This document shows positions 1-8,565 of a stretch of 64,000 nt of DNA, piece after piece. Source of the stretch: Nitrososphaerota archaeon. Its GTDB lineage: Archaea > Thermoproteota > Nitrososphaeria > Conexivisphaerales > Conexivisphaeraceae. The DNA lies in the NCBI GenBank assembly GCA_015522695.1, contig WALT01000010.1, positions 1 through 64,000 of the forward strand. Reading direction: 5' to 3'. Both the position numbers and the translations under genes were made by a program. The notes below the pieces were generated by a model, which had not been told where the DNA came from, did no database searches, and worked only from the letters and a program-made list of their open reading frames with translations. Each line of letters opens with the position of its first letter. Positions within the stretch are counted from its first letter, which is position 1.

Positions 1-53
1 CGACCGTCCATTATCATTGGTATGACGGCTAAGCACCTATTAAGCGTGTTTGG

Positions 54-1078
54 TCATCGGCCTTGAGGATACCAGCTGCCTTCCAGATGCCACAGATAAT
101 GGACTCCACGAGTCCAGATCCCCAGATCCTGTGGGGGTACTGGTGAGCCCGTGAGGATGACGTCGCCCCTCCTCAACTTGAACCCCCTCCTGAACGGAGC
201 CCTGGATAGCCAGACGAGTGAATTTAGAGGTCCATCATATGCATTTGACAGGATCCCACATACGATCGGCATACCGCTAAGCTTCAGAACCACGCATATA
301 TCCTCCATGCTGGCCGCTGTTATCCTCTGCGTGGTCGCGACCACCACGATCTTACCCCCCGCCATGTCGGCTACGAGATCCGGGAGCGTGATCCTCCATT
401 CGAACCTTGAATCGACGACATCTATAGCCGGCACGAACGAATCTATGTGTGCGAGCGCCTCCGCCATGCTCCTAAACGGTCCATGCGAATCCTCGCCCAT
501 GAGCACGGCTATCTCTGGCTCCACCGTGGGCTTTATCGCACCCGCCAAGCTCACCTCTAGGCCGCTACGTCTAAACATCCAGTCGAGTATAGGGCAGAAA
601 CTTATGATGTTGCGATCGTAACATTTAATGACTTTTGCAACATAAAATAAAAAGCTTTATAAATCGGATTTTTATCTCTAGATGAGCCCTGCCTAGGATT
701 TGGGAAGGGCGATAAGGAAGAGGGAAAGCCCTGAAAGGGTGGAGCTGTGATGACGGCAAGATGGATGTGGGGGCTTCATCCATATCCGTTCACCCCGAAA
801 GCCCTCCGATGGGTGAAGGAGGGAAGTTCCCCGCTACACGTGCAACGGAAGCCACGAAAGCGGTGGAGGGTCGAACGGGCAAACACAGGTTCATCGGCAC
901 CCATCCTCTCCCTGGCCCTATCCTCCGCGATGGCCACCTTCCAACCTATGGTGCTGCCGCCAAGCCTCTCAGCTAGCATTTGCTGAACATCATGCCTCCT
1001 CTGGGCTCAGGCGAGTGATCCTGTCAAAGGTCTGCCGGTCCTCCAGGAACCTTCCAACATCTCGACGGCTTTCAACTT
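54..1078 (-). pseudogene. Broken 2-keto-4-pentenoate hydratase (MhpD/fumarylacetoacetate hydrolase-like fold)
   Basis: Two minus-strand fragments together match one MhpD-type hydratase of about 260 residues. The C-terminal fragment (54-578, 174 codons) carries family blocks IKPTVEPEIAVLMGED, PAIDVVDSRFEWR, GPLNSLVWL and LRRGDVILTGS. The N-terminal fragment (about 776-1078) reads GSTIGWKVAIAEDRARERMGADEPVF, equivalent to the usual GWKIG...LGVDEPDF block. Before it, RTGRPL is in one frame, FDRITRLSPEEA in a second, and VQQMLAERLGG is back in the first, so at least two frameshifts and an in-frame stop are present. The stretch between the fragments (about 579-775) is AT-rich near 640-690 and shows no hydratase coding. 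Family hydratases act on 2-oxo-alkenoates in aromatic-ring meta-cleavage. No such pathway genes are nearby, which fits decay. Sequencing error could explain the two small shifts but not the non-homologous middle. Confidence 0.7.
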
Positions 1079-1469
1079 GTCCATTACGCTGAGGTCCTCG
1101 GATAACCCGTTATATATCGGTATGTGGAACTACCCTGAAGTGAGGATAGGAGAGTGGTTGGAGGAGGAGCTCGTTGGATCAGGATTCGACCGTGAGAGGG
1201 CCAAGAAGGTAGCGCTCAGGATGCCCAAGTTCATGAGATCGGAGGAGATGGAGAACATATTGAATGTTGAGGGCATGGACTATGAGAGCCTTGAGGGACT
1301 CAGGCTCTTCCTCTCGAGCTTGGGTAGGGCATTATTAGTTGAGGGTAAGGGTGGAGAGGAAGCTCTCTCGAGGATGCTCAACGAGTTCAAGGATAAGGGT
1401 GGAGCACTCGGGCTTATGGTCGACTGGTACAGGATAGCGTTGAAGAACGGGATTGGATTGATGATCTAA
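1077..1469 (+). CDS. Hypothetical alpha-helical protein upstream of hjc
   Basis: This 130-codon frame begins at a TTG. An in-frame ATG at 1123 would give about 115 residues starting MWNYPEVRIGEWLEE and is equally likely, because the first 15 codons overlap the decayed hydratase. The protein is charged and helical (many E, R, K and L residues) with no signal peptide, membrane segment or cysteine motif. I do not recognise a family. It lies 86 bp before another unknown gene that overlaps hjc, so it may belong to the same transcription unit. Codon use (AGG, ATA, GAG) matches the neighbours, which supports real coding. Confidence 0.5.
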   Translation: MSITLRSSDNPLYIGMWNYPEVRIGEWLEEELVGSGFDRERAKKVALRMPKFMRSEEMENILNVEGMDYESLEGLRLFLSSLGRALLVEGKGGEEALSRMLNEFKDKGGALGLMVDWYRIALKNGIGLMI

Positions 1470-1554
1470 TTGAACGCGGCCCCATATATCAGAACTGAGA
1501 GAAGGCCTTACACAGGCTAGAAGGACTGCGCATGGAGAGGGGATCGGACTGGAC

Positions 1555-1860
1555 ATGATGAATTCACGCCTCGAGCACCTCGTGATCACGATGGGCAACC
1601 TTAGCAGGGGGATCGAGGCTGTGATGCTCGATATAGGGGAGTACTTCGAGGTCATGGCGAAATGGAACGGGACATCGAGGGCTGACGAGGTATTGGCCGT
1701 GGATCCCGAGCCTGAAGGAGAAGATAATCCCTGGCTTAGCGTCCAGCCCCCCATGCACATGACCTCAGAACAGCCACTGAACGTTAACGGTCCTGTGGAA
1801 GAATCCAGGTCTGGCGTGTTCGAGTCGCCTTCATCGAGTGGGGATGGAAGGGGAGGATGA
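1555..1860 (+). CDS. Hypothetical protein translationally coupled to hjc
   Basis: The product is 101 residues, starting MMNSRLEHLVITMGNLSRG. The first half is helical (RGIEAVMLDIGEYFEVMAKW) and the second half is acidic, Pro/Ser-rich and probably disordered. The TGA stop overlaps the hjc ATG in an ATGA at 1857-1860, the main reason to believe it is translated. No family is recognised. A helical head with an acidic tail would suit a small partner protein, but that is only inference from shape and position. Confidence 0.5.
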   Translation: MMNSRLEHLVITMGNLSRGIEAVMLDIGEYFEVMAKWNGTSRADEVLAVDPEPEGEDNPWLSVQPPMHMTSEQPLNVNGPVEESRSGVFESPSSSGDGRGG

Positions 1861-2267
1861 AGGGCAGGGAAAGGGCTAGGAAGAGGGGGTTCAACAAGGA
1901 AAGGGAGTTCTCTAGGAGGCTTTGGAATATGGGTTTTGCTACTGTGAGGGCCCCAGCAAGCGGCTCCAAGGCTAGGCTCGTGGTACAACCGGATGTCGTA
2001 GCAGCCAAGGGCGGAAGGATCTTCTGTTTTGAGGTTAAGACCAGAAGGAGGGGGCCCTTCTATATCGGAGAAGAACAGGTAAGGAAGCTGTGCGAGTGGG
2101 CTAAGAGGGCTGGAGCAAAACCCTTCATAGCCATCTACACGAAGAGGAGATGGTTCCTCGTTCCGCTTGAGGCGATCGAGAAGATCGAGGAAGGTTACAG
2201 GATCGGGAAGGAGCAGCTCGAGAGGGCGCTCGATTTGAAGGACCTCGATGAGATTGTGTCCAGCTAG
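1857..2267 (+). CDS. hjc: Holliday junction resolvase Hjc
   Basis: Archaeal Hjc cuts four-way DNA junctions during recombination repair as a homodimer with a PD-(D/E)XK nuclease fold. The 136-residue length fits the family. Visible motifs are the N-terminal basic GFNKERE segment with catalytic Glu15, the RAPASGSKA block (32-40), Asp46 in QPDVV, and Glu59-x-Lys61 in FEVKTRR. These give the full metal-binding set. It is the last gene of a three-gene plus-strand run and starts inside the stop of the gene before it. Its TAG stop lies in the palindrome CTAG (2264-2267), which also supplies the stop of the convergent adenosyltransferase. Confidence 0.95.
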   Translation: MKGRERARKRGFNKEREFSRRLWNMGFATVRAPASGSKARLVVQPDVVAAKGGRIFCFEVKTRRRGPFYIGEEQVRKLCEWAKRAGAKPFIAIYTKRRWFLVPLEAIEKIEEGYRIGKEQLERALDLKDLDEIVSS

Positions 2268-2803
2268 GGCTTCCAGATCTCCTCCATAGACCCTGTCCTC
2301 CTGTTGACGTGGACGGCGAGGGCGAAAAGAGCGCTGCTGGCCCTGTTCAACAGCTTGATCGCCACGGGCTGGTCGAGGTCCTCCTCTCTCGATGCCTTGA
2401 CGGCGGTTCTTTCAAGCCTCCTGACAGCTGCCCTCGCCACATGAAGAGCAGTTGAAGCTGGATGACCGGAAGGGACCACGAACAATTGTACGTCTTCCAT
2501 CCTGTTCTCAGCGACGCTCTCAAGCCATCGGACATCACCTTCTCCCACCAGGACTCGAGAACCCCTGCTTTGGAGCGTCGTGACGGCGGCGAACAACATC
2601 CTCTGAATGGTCGAGAGCTCGGAGTCCACATCCTCGAACTTCTCCGGCAGAAAGCTTCTAGCCAGGCCGACGGCGGACACAGCTTCGTCCAACGTCCCAG
2701 AGAGTTCGACTAAGACGTGGTCCTTTGGCACCCTGCTCCTCATAGCGGGATTATAGGTCGATCCATCGTCGCCGGAGCCCGTGTAGGGGCGAAATCTGAC
2801 CAT
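2264..2803 (-). CDS. Cob(I)alamin adenosyltransferase, PduO type
   Basis: PduO/MMAB-type enzymes transfer the adenosyl group of ATP to cob(I)alamin to make coenzyme B12. The 179-residue protein has the N-terminal ATP-binding loop TGSGDDGST (8-16), the GTLDEAVSAVG helix (36-46), the IQRMLFAA helix, FVVPSGHPASTALHVARAAVRRLER (the family F-P-G-G...A..LH.AR...RR.ER block) and a C-terminal LLNRASSALFALA. It is convergent with hjc and shares its stop tetranucleotide. It starts 42 bp downstream of the mdh stop, so it may be the second gene of an mdh-adenosyltransferase unit. A BtuF-like protein at 44667 is the only other cobalamin-related candidate here. Confidence 0.88.
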   Translation of the reverse strand: MVRFRPYTGSGDDGSTYNPAMRSRVPKDHVLVELSGTLDEAVSAVGLARSFLPEKFEDVDSELSTIQRMLFAAVTTLQSRGSRVLVGEGDVRWLESVAENRMEDVQLFVVPSGHPASTALHVARAAVRRLERTAVKASREEDLDQPVAIKLLNRASSALFALAVHVNRRTGSMEEIWKP

Positions 2804-2845
2804 AAAATGAGTGGGCTTGAGGGTCGATAAAAATCGTTTGACCCT

Positions 2846-3772
2846 CTATGGTAGATATTCCTTGGGTATCTGAGCTAAGTTCGCCTTTATCGCTTCCACG
2901 CTCTCGAGGAAGCCCTTCCTCTCCTCATCAGTTAACGGTAGCTCCAATATCCTCTCTACTCCCTTTCTGCCCAGGACTATAGGTACGCTGACCGTTATGT
3001 CGTTTAGCCCGTACTCGCCATCCAGGTACACGCTCGTAAGGAACACCCTCTTCAAGTCCTTCTTTATCGACTCCATCATCGTGGAGACCCCTGCTCCAGG
3101 AGCCCAGTTGCTGCTGAACCCCCTGAGCCTCGTGACGGTGCCTCCGGCACCCACCGTCTCCTTGACTATCTCATCTAGGTCCTCCTTACTCAGGAGTGAT
3201 GTGATCGGCACACCGGCGATGCTCGACAGTCTGGGGACAGGGAACATCCTTTCGCCGTGTTGTCCTATGACCACGGGCGTTATCGAGCTGGGGGCAATGC
3301 CCAGCTTTTGTGAAGCATAATAGGCTAACCTCTTAGAGTCCAGCAGACCGCTGAAGCCCATCACGTGCTCCCTTGGGAATCCAAGCGTCTTATACATCAG
3401 ATATATCATCGGATCGAGTGGATTCGTCGTCATTATCACGATGGAGTCTGGAGCATATCTTTTTATGTTCCCAGCTATGCTCTTGACCACGCTGGCGTTT
3501 TTATCGACGAGCTCCTCCCTGGTCATCCCAGGCTTCCTCGGAAAGCCAGCCGTCACCACGACGATGTCGCTACCCTCCATGTCCTTGTAATCGTTCGTGC
3601 CCCTCACCCTGATATCTACTCCAAGTATCGAGAGGGCGTGACCGAGATCTTGGGCCTCCCCCTGAGGTAGGTTCTCGATGATGTCCACCAGGAGTATATC
3701 GTCAAGCTGTTTTATAGCCGTGAATACCGCTGTAGACATTCCGACGCGTCCTGTTCCTATTATGGTGATCAA
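2846..3772 (-). CDS. mdh: Malate dehydrogenase (NAD-dependent, LDH/MDH superfamily)
   Basis: Oxidises malate to oxaloacetate in the cytosol. The 308-residue protein has the nucleotide-binding GTGRVG (6-11) and Asp30, which favours NAD over NADP. Arg78 in AGFPRKPGMTR (74-84) is the residue that selects malate over lactate. TNPLDPM, Asp144/Arg147 (LLDSKR) and catalytic His171 in GQHGERM complete the active site. The start is a TTG at 3772, because the Rossmann strand MITIIGTG begins there and no ATG is available. A TATA-like TTTTAGTA on the minus strand near 3800-3810 fits a short leader. The adenosyltransferase follows in the same direction. Confidence 0.93.
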   Translation of the reverse strand: MITIIGTGRVGMSTAVFTAIKQLDDILLVDIIENLPQGEAQDLGHALSILGVDIRVRGTNDYKDMEGSDIVVVTAGFPRKPGMTREELVDKNASVVKSIAGNIKRYAPDSIVIMTTNPLDPMIYLMYKTLGFPREHVMGFSGLLDSKRLAYYASQKLGIAPSSITPVVIGQHGERMFPVPRLSSIAGVPITSLLSKEDLDEIVKETVGAGGTVTRLRGFSSNWAPGAGVSTMMESIKKDLKRVFLTSVYLDGEYGLNDITVSVPIVLGRKGVERILELPLTDEERKGFLESVEAIKANLAQIPKEYLP

Positions 3773-4201
3773 TTCCAGGTATATGTAGAGCCTGATGTCA
3801 TACTAAAACGTTTAGCTCATATACGTAGCTAGAAACAGTTTTCTATATAGGACTAGGATGATCCCATTCACATATGATGATCCTCGACTGATCCGTTTGG
3901 ATCAGAAATATCGTCATCGTAGTCGAATCGACACGTGATGATCTAGTCCTCCATCGATGGTCATACTGAACATGTCGTACGATGATATCCAAGAGGAGGT
4001 CGCATCAGCTATCGGTTCCACTAGTGTATCGATGCATATAACTGTCGATTCGATGAATGACAAGATCGCTGTTTCCAGATCCAGATCCACAGCTGAGGCA
4101 TCATGATTCGCCGATGATGGTATAACCGATCCTCCATGCCCATATGACGCGAAACCCTCACATACCCTCGGGAAACCATCATTCGGCTGAGGCAACGATA
4201 G
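3773..4201. other. Intergenic region with a perfect hairpin
   Basis: This 429-bp stretch separates the divergent mdh and JAMM-protein genes. Short frames in it have no family features or coherent codon use, so I call no gene. It is rich in GATC/GATG words and holds one perfect inverted repeat: CTGATCC (3888-3894), a 4-base loop, then GGATCAG (3899-3905). The left end must contain the mdh promoter and the right end that of the JAMM gene. Nothing resembling a tRNA or mobile element was seen. Confidence 0.5.
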
Positions 4202-4582
4202 ATGAGGTTGAAGAAGATCAGGATAAGTAGGGAGATGTTGTTGGGCATCTTAGCATATGCGTTCGAGACTTATCCGAACGAGATGGTCCTCCTCCTCAAG
4301 GCCGACAGAAGGGGCGGTACTGCTACCGTAAGCGGAATAGTATTCCCGCCGTATGCCGTTGGAGGTCCCTACTATGCGATCCTCGGTGAGGGCATGATGC
4401 CGCCCGATCCGAACATAATTGGATCGGTACATTCACATCCATCCGGCTCCAAGGAGCCGAGCGAGGAGGATCTAATACATGGCCGTGGACCCGCGATAAT
4501 GATCGTCGCATATCCCTACACGGAATCATCGGTCGTAGTGTACAATAAGCAGGGGGAGAGGTTGGATCTGGAGGTCTTCTGA
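4202..4582 (+). CDS. JAMM/MPN+ metalloprotease, archaeal Rpn11/CSN5-like
   Basis: Archaeal JAMM proteins are zinc isopeptidases that remove ubiquitin-like modifiers or SAMP proteins from targets. The 126-residue protein has the complete JAMM motif: Glu27 (NEMVLLL), then His77-x-His79-Pro in GSVHSHPSGS, Ser87 and Asp90 (PSEED). All zinc and catalytic residues are present, so it should be active. A methyltransferase begins 1 bp after its stop and is surely co-transcribed. No E1-like or ubiquitin-like gene lies in the window, so the modifier it acts on cannot be named. Confidence 0.88.
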   Translation: MRLKKIRISREMLLGILAYAFETYPNEMVLLLKADRRGGTATVSGIVFPPYAVGGPYYAILGEGMMPPDPNIIGSVHSHPSGSKEPSEEDLIHGRGPAIMIVAYPYTESSVVVYNKQGERLDLEVF

Positions 4583-4583
4583 G

Positions 4584-5153
4584 ATGTCCGATGGGTTGGA
4601 GAAACTACGGAAAGGGGATGTAGTAAAGCTGTATGATGAGAATGCGATGAAGTATGAGGCTTTCTACGGCGATGAACAGAGACCGAAGTTCGATTTAGCG
4701 CTCGAAATCGCCGAACCGAAGCCGCCCATCCTCGACGCCGGCTGTGGCACAGGGCTTCTATTGCACAGGCTCGACCAGCTGGCGGTCGGTCTCGATATAA
4801 GCCTTCGGATGCTTAAGGTCGCTGTAGATAAGGGCGTGAGGAATCCACTCGTGTTGGCGGATGTGGAGACCCTTCCATTCAGGGAGAATTCCTTTTCCAC
4901 AATATACTCGATAACGGTAATCCAACTCTCAGAGCATCCATCGAGAGCTCTGAAGGAGATGTCCAAGGTCCTCAAACGAGGTGGTAAGCTCGTCGTCTCG
5001 GCGCATAGGGCGACGGACATCGCCGGGATGTTGGTTAGATTGGCCGACGAGGCCGGTCTCAGGGTGGTGGTCGTCAGGAAGCCATGTGGGCCCATCGTAG
5101 ACCTCATCGTGCTCTATGAAAGGCCTCAGTATATCGACTCAAGTATGTTATAG
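4584..5153 (+). CDS. Class I SAM-dependent methyltransferase
   Basis: The 189-residue protein has the SAM-binding motif I ILDAGCGTGLLL (49-60), an acidic motif II loop (VGLDIS), motif III VLADVETLPF and a post-IV strand GGKLVVSAHR, the Methyltransf_11/UbiE-like layout. The substrate is not evident. The ATG at 4584 follows the JAMM stop by 1 bp, so the two genes are coupled. The 3' end overlaps the convergent radical SAM gene by 28 bp. Similar small methyltransferases act on quinones, small metabolites or tRNA, and the sequence does not separate these. Confidence 0.82.
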   Translation: MSDGLEKLRKGDVVKLYDENAMKYEAFYGDEQRPKFDLALEIAEPKPPILDAGCGTGLLLHRLDQLAVGLDISLRMLKVAVDKGVRNPLVLADVETLPFRENSFSTIYSITVIQLSEHPSRALKEMSKVLKRGGKLVVSAHRATDIAGMLVRLADEAGLRVVVVRKPCGPIVDLIVLYERPQYIDSSML

Positions 5154-6235
5154 GATGCGACCTTGACGCCGAGGTCTGAAATGGCCTCCCTGAATTGTTC
5201 CTCCTGATAATCCATCTCGTGTTCACTCAAGTGATCTTTGACGGCTTCCATATATGGTAGAGTGGGGGAGAGTATGAGCCGCGAGAGGAAGATCATGTCA
5301 TCCTTGCCAGGGTCGATCCTAGCGATGACGGACACCGTCTCCTCTAGATGCTCCCTCCATAAGCTCCTGCCGCCAGCGCCAACGAGCACTATTATACCTC
5401 GTGCTATTCCAGAGTCGGCGAGCATCGACGCCATCCTCACGGCCTCATCAGGATTAGGTGGCTTGTTGAGCAACTTGAGCACATCCTTGGAGCCGGATTC
5501 AAGTCCGATATAGACCCTTCTTAAGCCAGAGGAGGCGAGCTTGGAATAGTCGTGTGACTCGAGCTTCGTGGAAAAATAATCGGCGAATGAGTATATCCCC
5601 TTTGCCTCCGGGAACACCTCGCCGGCTATCCTCACGTATTCCATGACGTACTCCTTAGGAGCGCTCAGCGGGTTCGCATCGGAAAGGAACACGTTCCTCC
5701 TCACCGAGATGCCGTTACCGAGCCATTCTCGAACCTTTAGGGAATGTCTTCTGAATTCACTCGGACTCTTAGGTCGGTACGGTCTATCCTTATAGAAGTT
5801 ACAGAAGCTGCATCTATTGTAGATGCAGCCCACCACTGCTTGGAGTACCGTGGAGAGGTAGTGGTCGGGTGGAAGTATCGTTATGGGCAGATAGAGCTCG
5901 CTGAAGCGCTTCTCGTCCTCCTTCAGCCACTCTAGGCCCCTTCCCACAGCCAACTCAAGGTAGTCCCTGGCCTCGCTCGATGCATCTTGTAGAGCCCCTT
6001 CTAGGACGTTATAGATCGATCGCAGGAGGGATCCTTTCTCAGCGTCCTGCAGGATCTCGACCACTCTACGCCTACCGTCCCAGGATTTCCTAACGAGCAC
6101 GCCGCTGAGACCCCTTTCGTAGCTCTTGAACCCGTGTTCAAAGAATAGGGGACGTCCCTCCAGGTCGAGGACGTAGACTCCTACTCCAGTCACCGTCACC
6201 CTCAGAGCACCCTCGTACACTATCGACGAGCTCAC
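5126..6235 (-). CDS. Radical SAM protein with a CX4CX2C cluster motif
   Basis: A 369-residue radical SAM enzyme. The iron-sulfur cysteines are C137, C142 and C145 (GCIYNRCSFCNF), a CX4CX2C spacing rather than the classic CX3CX2C. This variant occurs in a subgroup of COG1032-like proteins. IYSFADYFSTKL and YIGLESGSKDVLKLLNKP are the SAM-binding barrel strands typical of Elp3/HemN-like proteins. About 130 residues precede the cluster and look like a separate beta-rich domain. The reaction is unknown. The ATG at 6235 lies 19 bp past the end of the ABC permease, so it may be the last gene of that unit. Confidence 0.78.
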   Translation of the reverse strand: MSSSIVYEGALRVTVTGVGVYVLDLEGRPLFFEHGFKSYERGLSGVLVRKSWDGRRRVVEILQDAEKGSLLRSIYNVLEGALQDASSEARDYLELAVGRGLEWLKEDEKRFSELYLPITILPPDHYLSTVLQAVVGCIYNRCSFCNFYKDRPYRPKSPSEFRRHSLKVREWLGNGISVRRNVFLSDANPLSAPKEYVMEYVRIAGEVFPEAKGIYSFADYFSTKLESHDYSKLASSGLRRVYIGLESGSKDVLKLLNKPPNPDEAVRMASMLADSGIARGIIVLVGAGGRSLWREHLEETVSVIARIDPGKDDMIFLSRLILSPTLPYMEAVKDHLSEHEMDYQEEQFREAISDLGVKVASYNILESIY

Positions 6236-6254
6236 ACTTATGCGGGAAGAGGGC

Positions 6255-7829
6255 CTAGGAATATCCTTTCCCCTCCATCTGGAGCCTCCTACGGCCCAAG
6301 AACCCGGTCAATCCCAAGGCCATGAGGAGCGCTGACAGGACTAGCAGGGCCGAGACGGATGCTTCTGCAACATATACAGCCGGAATGGAGGCGACGGCCG
6401 ACATAGCGGCCAGCAATATCGCTACCAGCTCGAGCTTCAGACGAGGCTCAGTGCCGTAGCCCTCTGGACCTACCCTGAGAGCCATGCTGGAGATCGGGTA
6501 GTATATGCTGAGGGCGAAACCGGCGAGTGATGAAGCTAGAGCCAGGATCAGAGCAGCTGAACCGTTAGCGCTCCCCAAGACTGCGAACGCCGCTGTCCCT
6601 ACGGCGTAGTAGAACGCAGAGGAGAGCAGAGAGAAAACGAGCTTGGATTTAGCGTATTCCGACCTCCTTAGGCCTGATGCGAACAAGAGCCAGCCGAACT
6701 TCCCATCGATCCTGAAGGACTGCAGCCCCAGGACCGCGGAGAATGTATTGGACACGAAGGCGACCGAGGAGGCCATAACTATGACTGGGATTATGCCGAT
6801 GGGGGCCTCAGCAGCAGATACCCCTGACAGCATGCTCACGATCACTATTGGAGGCACTACCAGGAGCGGCGCCCTCCTGACGTCTCTGAATATCAGCTTG
6901 AAGTCTTTGGCGGCCAGCTGCAGGCTGAGGAAGTGGGAGTACGAAAGGGAGAGGGGACGGGAAGCTGCTCTGATAACCACGTAGATAGGCGATGTCGAGG
7001 AGGACACGAACGCCGAAGAGCTTTTCCTGAGAGCATAGGCTCCAGCGGCCAGCCATAGAAGTGAGAGGAGTAAGGAATAGGGGCGGCTCATGAGGAGCAC
7101 ATGGAAGGGAAAGACTAGAAGCAATGGCCAACCCGCTGTAGCTGCGGTGGACGCTAGCGCATCGGCCATGCCGGCTATCGTGTGGGACAGAGCATACACT
7201 TGGTACACGAGGATGAAGACTATGGAGTAGACGGCGACGTTGGCCGCCTGCATCATCGTCGCTTTTCGTGAAGGGCCTGAGTACCTGTGACCGCCTACCA
7301 GTACAGAGAGCCCGAGGCCTACGGAGACTCCTATAGCTAGGCTCGCAGCGACTGAGATCGCGGCTGTCGCTGCTGCAACCGGGCCGCTGCCAGCCAGGAG
7401 AGCCGATAAGGGCAGCGCTGCGATCCCCCAGAGCAGCGCTAGGCTGGACGCCGTCAAGTAGGCAGCGCCTATTTCTACATCGGACAAGGGCAGCAGCCTG
7501 AGGGGTGAGGCGTGGCCATACGTCTCCAGCATCCAGGAGTTCTCGAACGCTGCTATGAACGATAGGATGACCGTTATCGCCTCGACGGCCAGGAGCCTAG
7601 AGCTGAAAGGTCCAGGGCCCATCATCAGCATAATGACGACGGCTGCACCGAACAAGTTGATCAGTAGGCTCCCTCCGAGCGAGGACAGCACCAGCTCCCT
7701 CCTGCGCGGCCTCCTGCCCCTCTCCTCATACTTGTATTTCCCCATCTGGTAGTGGGACTCCCGGAGAAGGAGCAGCGCTAGGCGGAAGACCAGTCCTGCT
7801 CTAGCTGAGGGCCCTGAGTATTTCCTCAA
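6255..7829 (-). CDS. ABC transporter permease, large multi-pass membrane protein
   Basis: The 524-residue protein has roughly twelve hydrophobic segments spread over its length, in two halves separated by a charged loop (SLQLAAKDFKLIFRDVRRAP). The N-terminal RESHYQMGKYKYEERGRR is cytosolic. The proposed TTG start at 7829 overlaps the ATPase gene by 29 bp; an ATG at 7745 would remove about 28 residues. It pairs with the ATPase just upstream as an ABC-2-like exporter of unknown cargo. Leu, Ala and Ser dominate, as expected for a membrane protein. Confidence 0.82.
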   Translation of the reverse strand: MRKYSGPSARAGLVFRLALLLLRESHYQMGKYKYEERGRRPRRRELVLSSLGGSLLINLFGAAVVIMLMMGPGPFSSRLLAVEAITVILSFIAAFENSWMLETYGHASPLRLLPLSDVEIGAAYLTASSLALLWGIAALPLSALLAGSGPVAAATAAISVAASLAIGVSVGLGLSVLVGGHRYSGPSRKATMMQAANVAVYSIVFILVYQVYALSHTIAGMADALASTAATAGWPLLLVFPFHVLLMSRPYSLLLSLLWLAAGAYALRKSSSAFVSSSTSPIYVVIRAASRPLSLSYSHFLSLQLAAKDFKLIFRDVRRAPLLVVPPIVIVSMLSGVSAAEAPIGIIPVIVMASSVAFVSNTFSAVLGLQSFRIDGKFGWLLFASGLRRSEYAKSKLVFSLLSSAFYYAVGTAAFAVLGSANGSAALILALASSLAGFALSIYYPISSMALRVGPEGYGTEPRLKLELVAILLAAMSAVASIPAVYVAEASVSALLVLSALLMALGLTGFLGRRRLQMEGKGYS

Positions 7830-8565
7830 TTTCGGAGGCCCTCCCGCTTATATGCAACATCAGCTCCTCCAGGCCCCCGGCGACTGAAGCCACCTGTTTT
7901 ACGGTCCCGTAGATCACAATCCTCCCCCCATCCAGCAGTACTATCTTGTTGCATAGCTTTTCCGCTATCTCCATCACATGTGTGGAGAAGATCACCGTGC
8001 CACCCTCAGAGGCCTTAGACCTGATGATGCCCTTTAGGACACGAGCCGAGAATGCGTCCAGCCCCGTCAGAGGTTCATCTAAGAAGAGCACCTTAGGGTT
8101 GTGTAGAATAGCAGCCACTAGCGCCACTTTCTGCTTGTTGCCCTTGGAGAGGGCGCCTATAAGCGTGTCCACATACTTGACCAGCTCGAACGCGTCTACT
8201 AGCGCATTAAGCCTGTCAAGGGCGTATTTGGAGCCTAGGCCCCTAACCCTCGCCACTAGGGAGAAGAGCTCTCTGAGGGTGAGGCTCTCGTATAGCTCGA
8301 CCGTCTCGGGGACGTAGCCGGATATCCTCCTGACGGCCATGGAATCTTCTGTGGAGTCTGCGCCTGCTACCATTACATGACCCGAGTCGGGCTTTAGGAA
8401 GCCCAACATTATCCTCATAAGCGTACTCTTGCCGCTGCCGTTAGGACCTAAGAGTCCCACGACCTCTCCCGGACCTGCAGTGAAGCTAACAGAATCTAGC
8501 GCCTTTTTACCGCTGAACTTCTTTGTGACGCTGTCGACGATCACAGCAGGCTCTTCTCCGTGCAC
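7801..8565 (-). CDS. ABC transporter ATP-binding protein (CcmA-like)
   Basis: The 254-residue ATPase drives the adjacent permease. It has Walker A GPNGSGKST (40-48), a Q-loop region around GYVPETVELYESLT, the signature LSKGNKQ (139-145, a variant of LSGGQ with K for the first G), Walker B VLFLDEP (159-165), D-loop TGLD and switch His in FSTHVM. The start is GTG at 8565. A TATA-like element on the minus strand at 8586-8599 lies about 28 bp upstream, which supports leaderless initiation at this GTG. The permease and possibly the radical SAM gene follow in the same transcript. Confidence 0.9.
   Translation of the reverse strand: MHGEEPAVIVDSVTKKFSGKKALDSVSFTAGPGEVVGLLGPNGSGKSTLMRIMLGFLKPDSGHVMVAGADSTEDSMAVRRISGYVPETVELYESLTLRELFSLVARVRGLGSKYALDRLNALVDAFELVKYVDTLIGALSKGNKQKVALVAAILHNPKVLFLDEPLTGLDAFSARVLKGIIRSKASEGGTVIFSTHVMEIAEKLCNKIVLLDGGRIVIYGTVKQVASVAGGLEELMLHISGRASEIEEILRALS

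Noticed and set aside
151-621. 156-codon plus-strand frame
   Set aside because: It lies antisense to the MhpD-like fragment, which has clear family blocks, and its own sequence has none.
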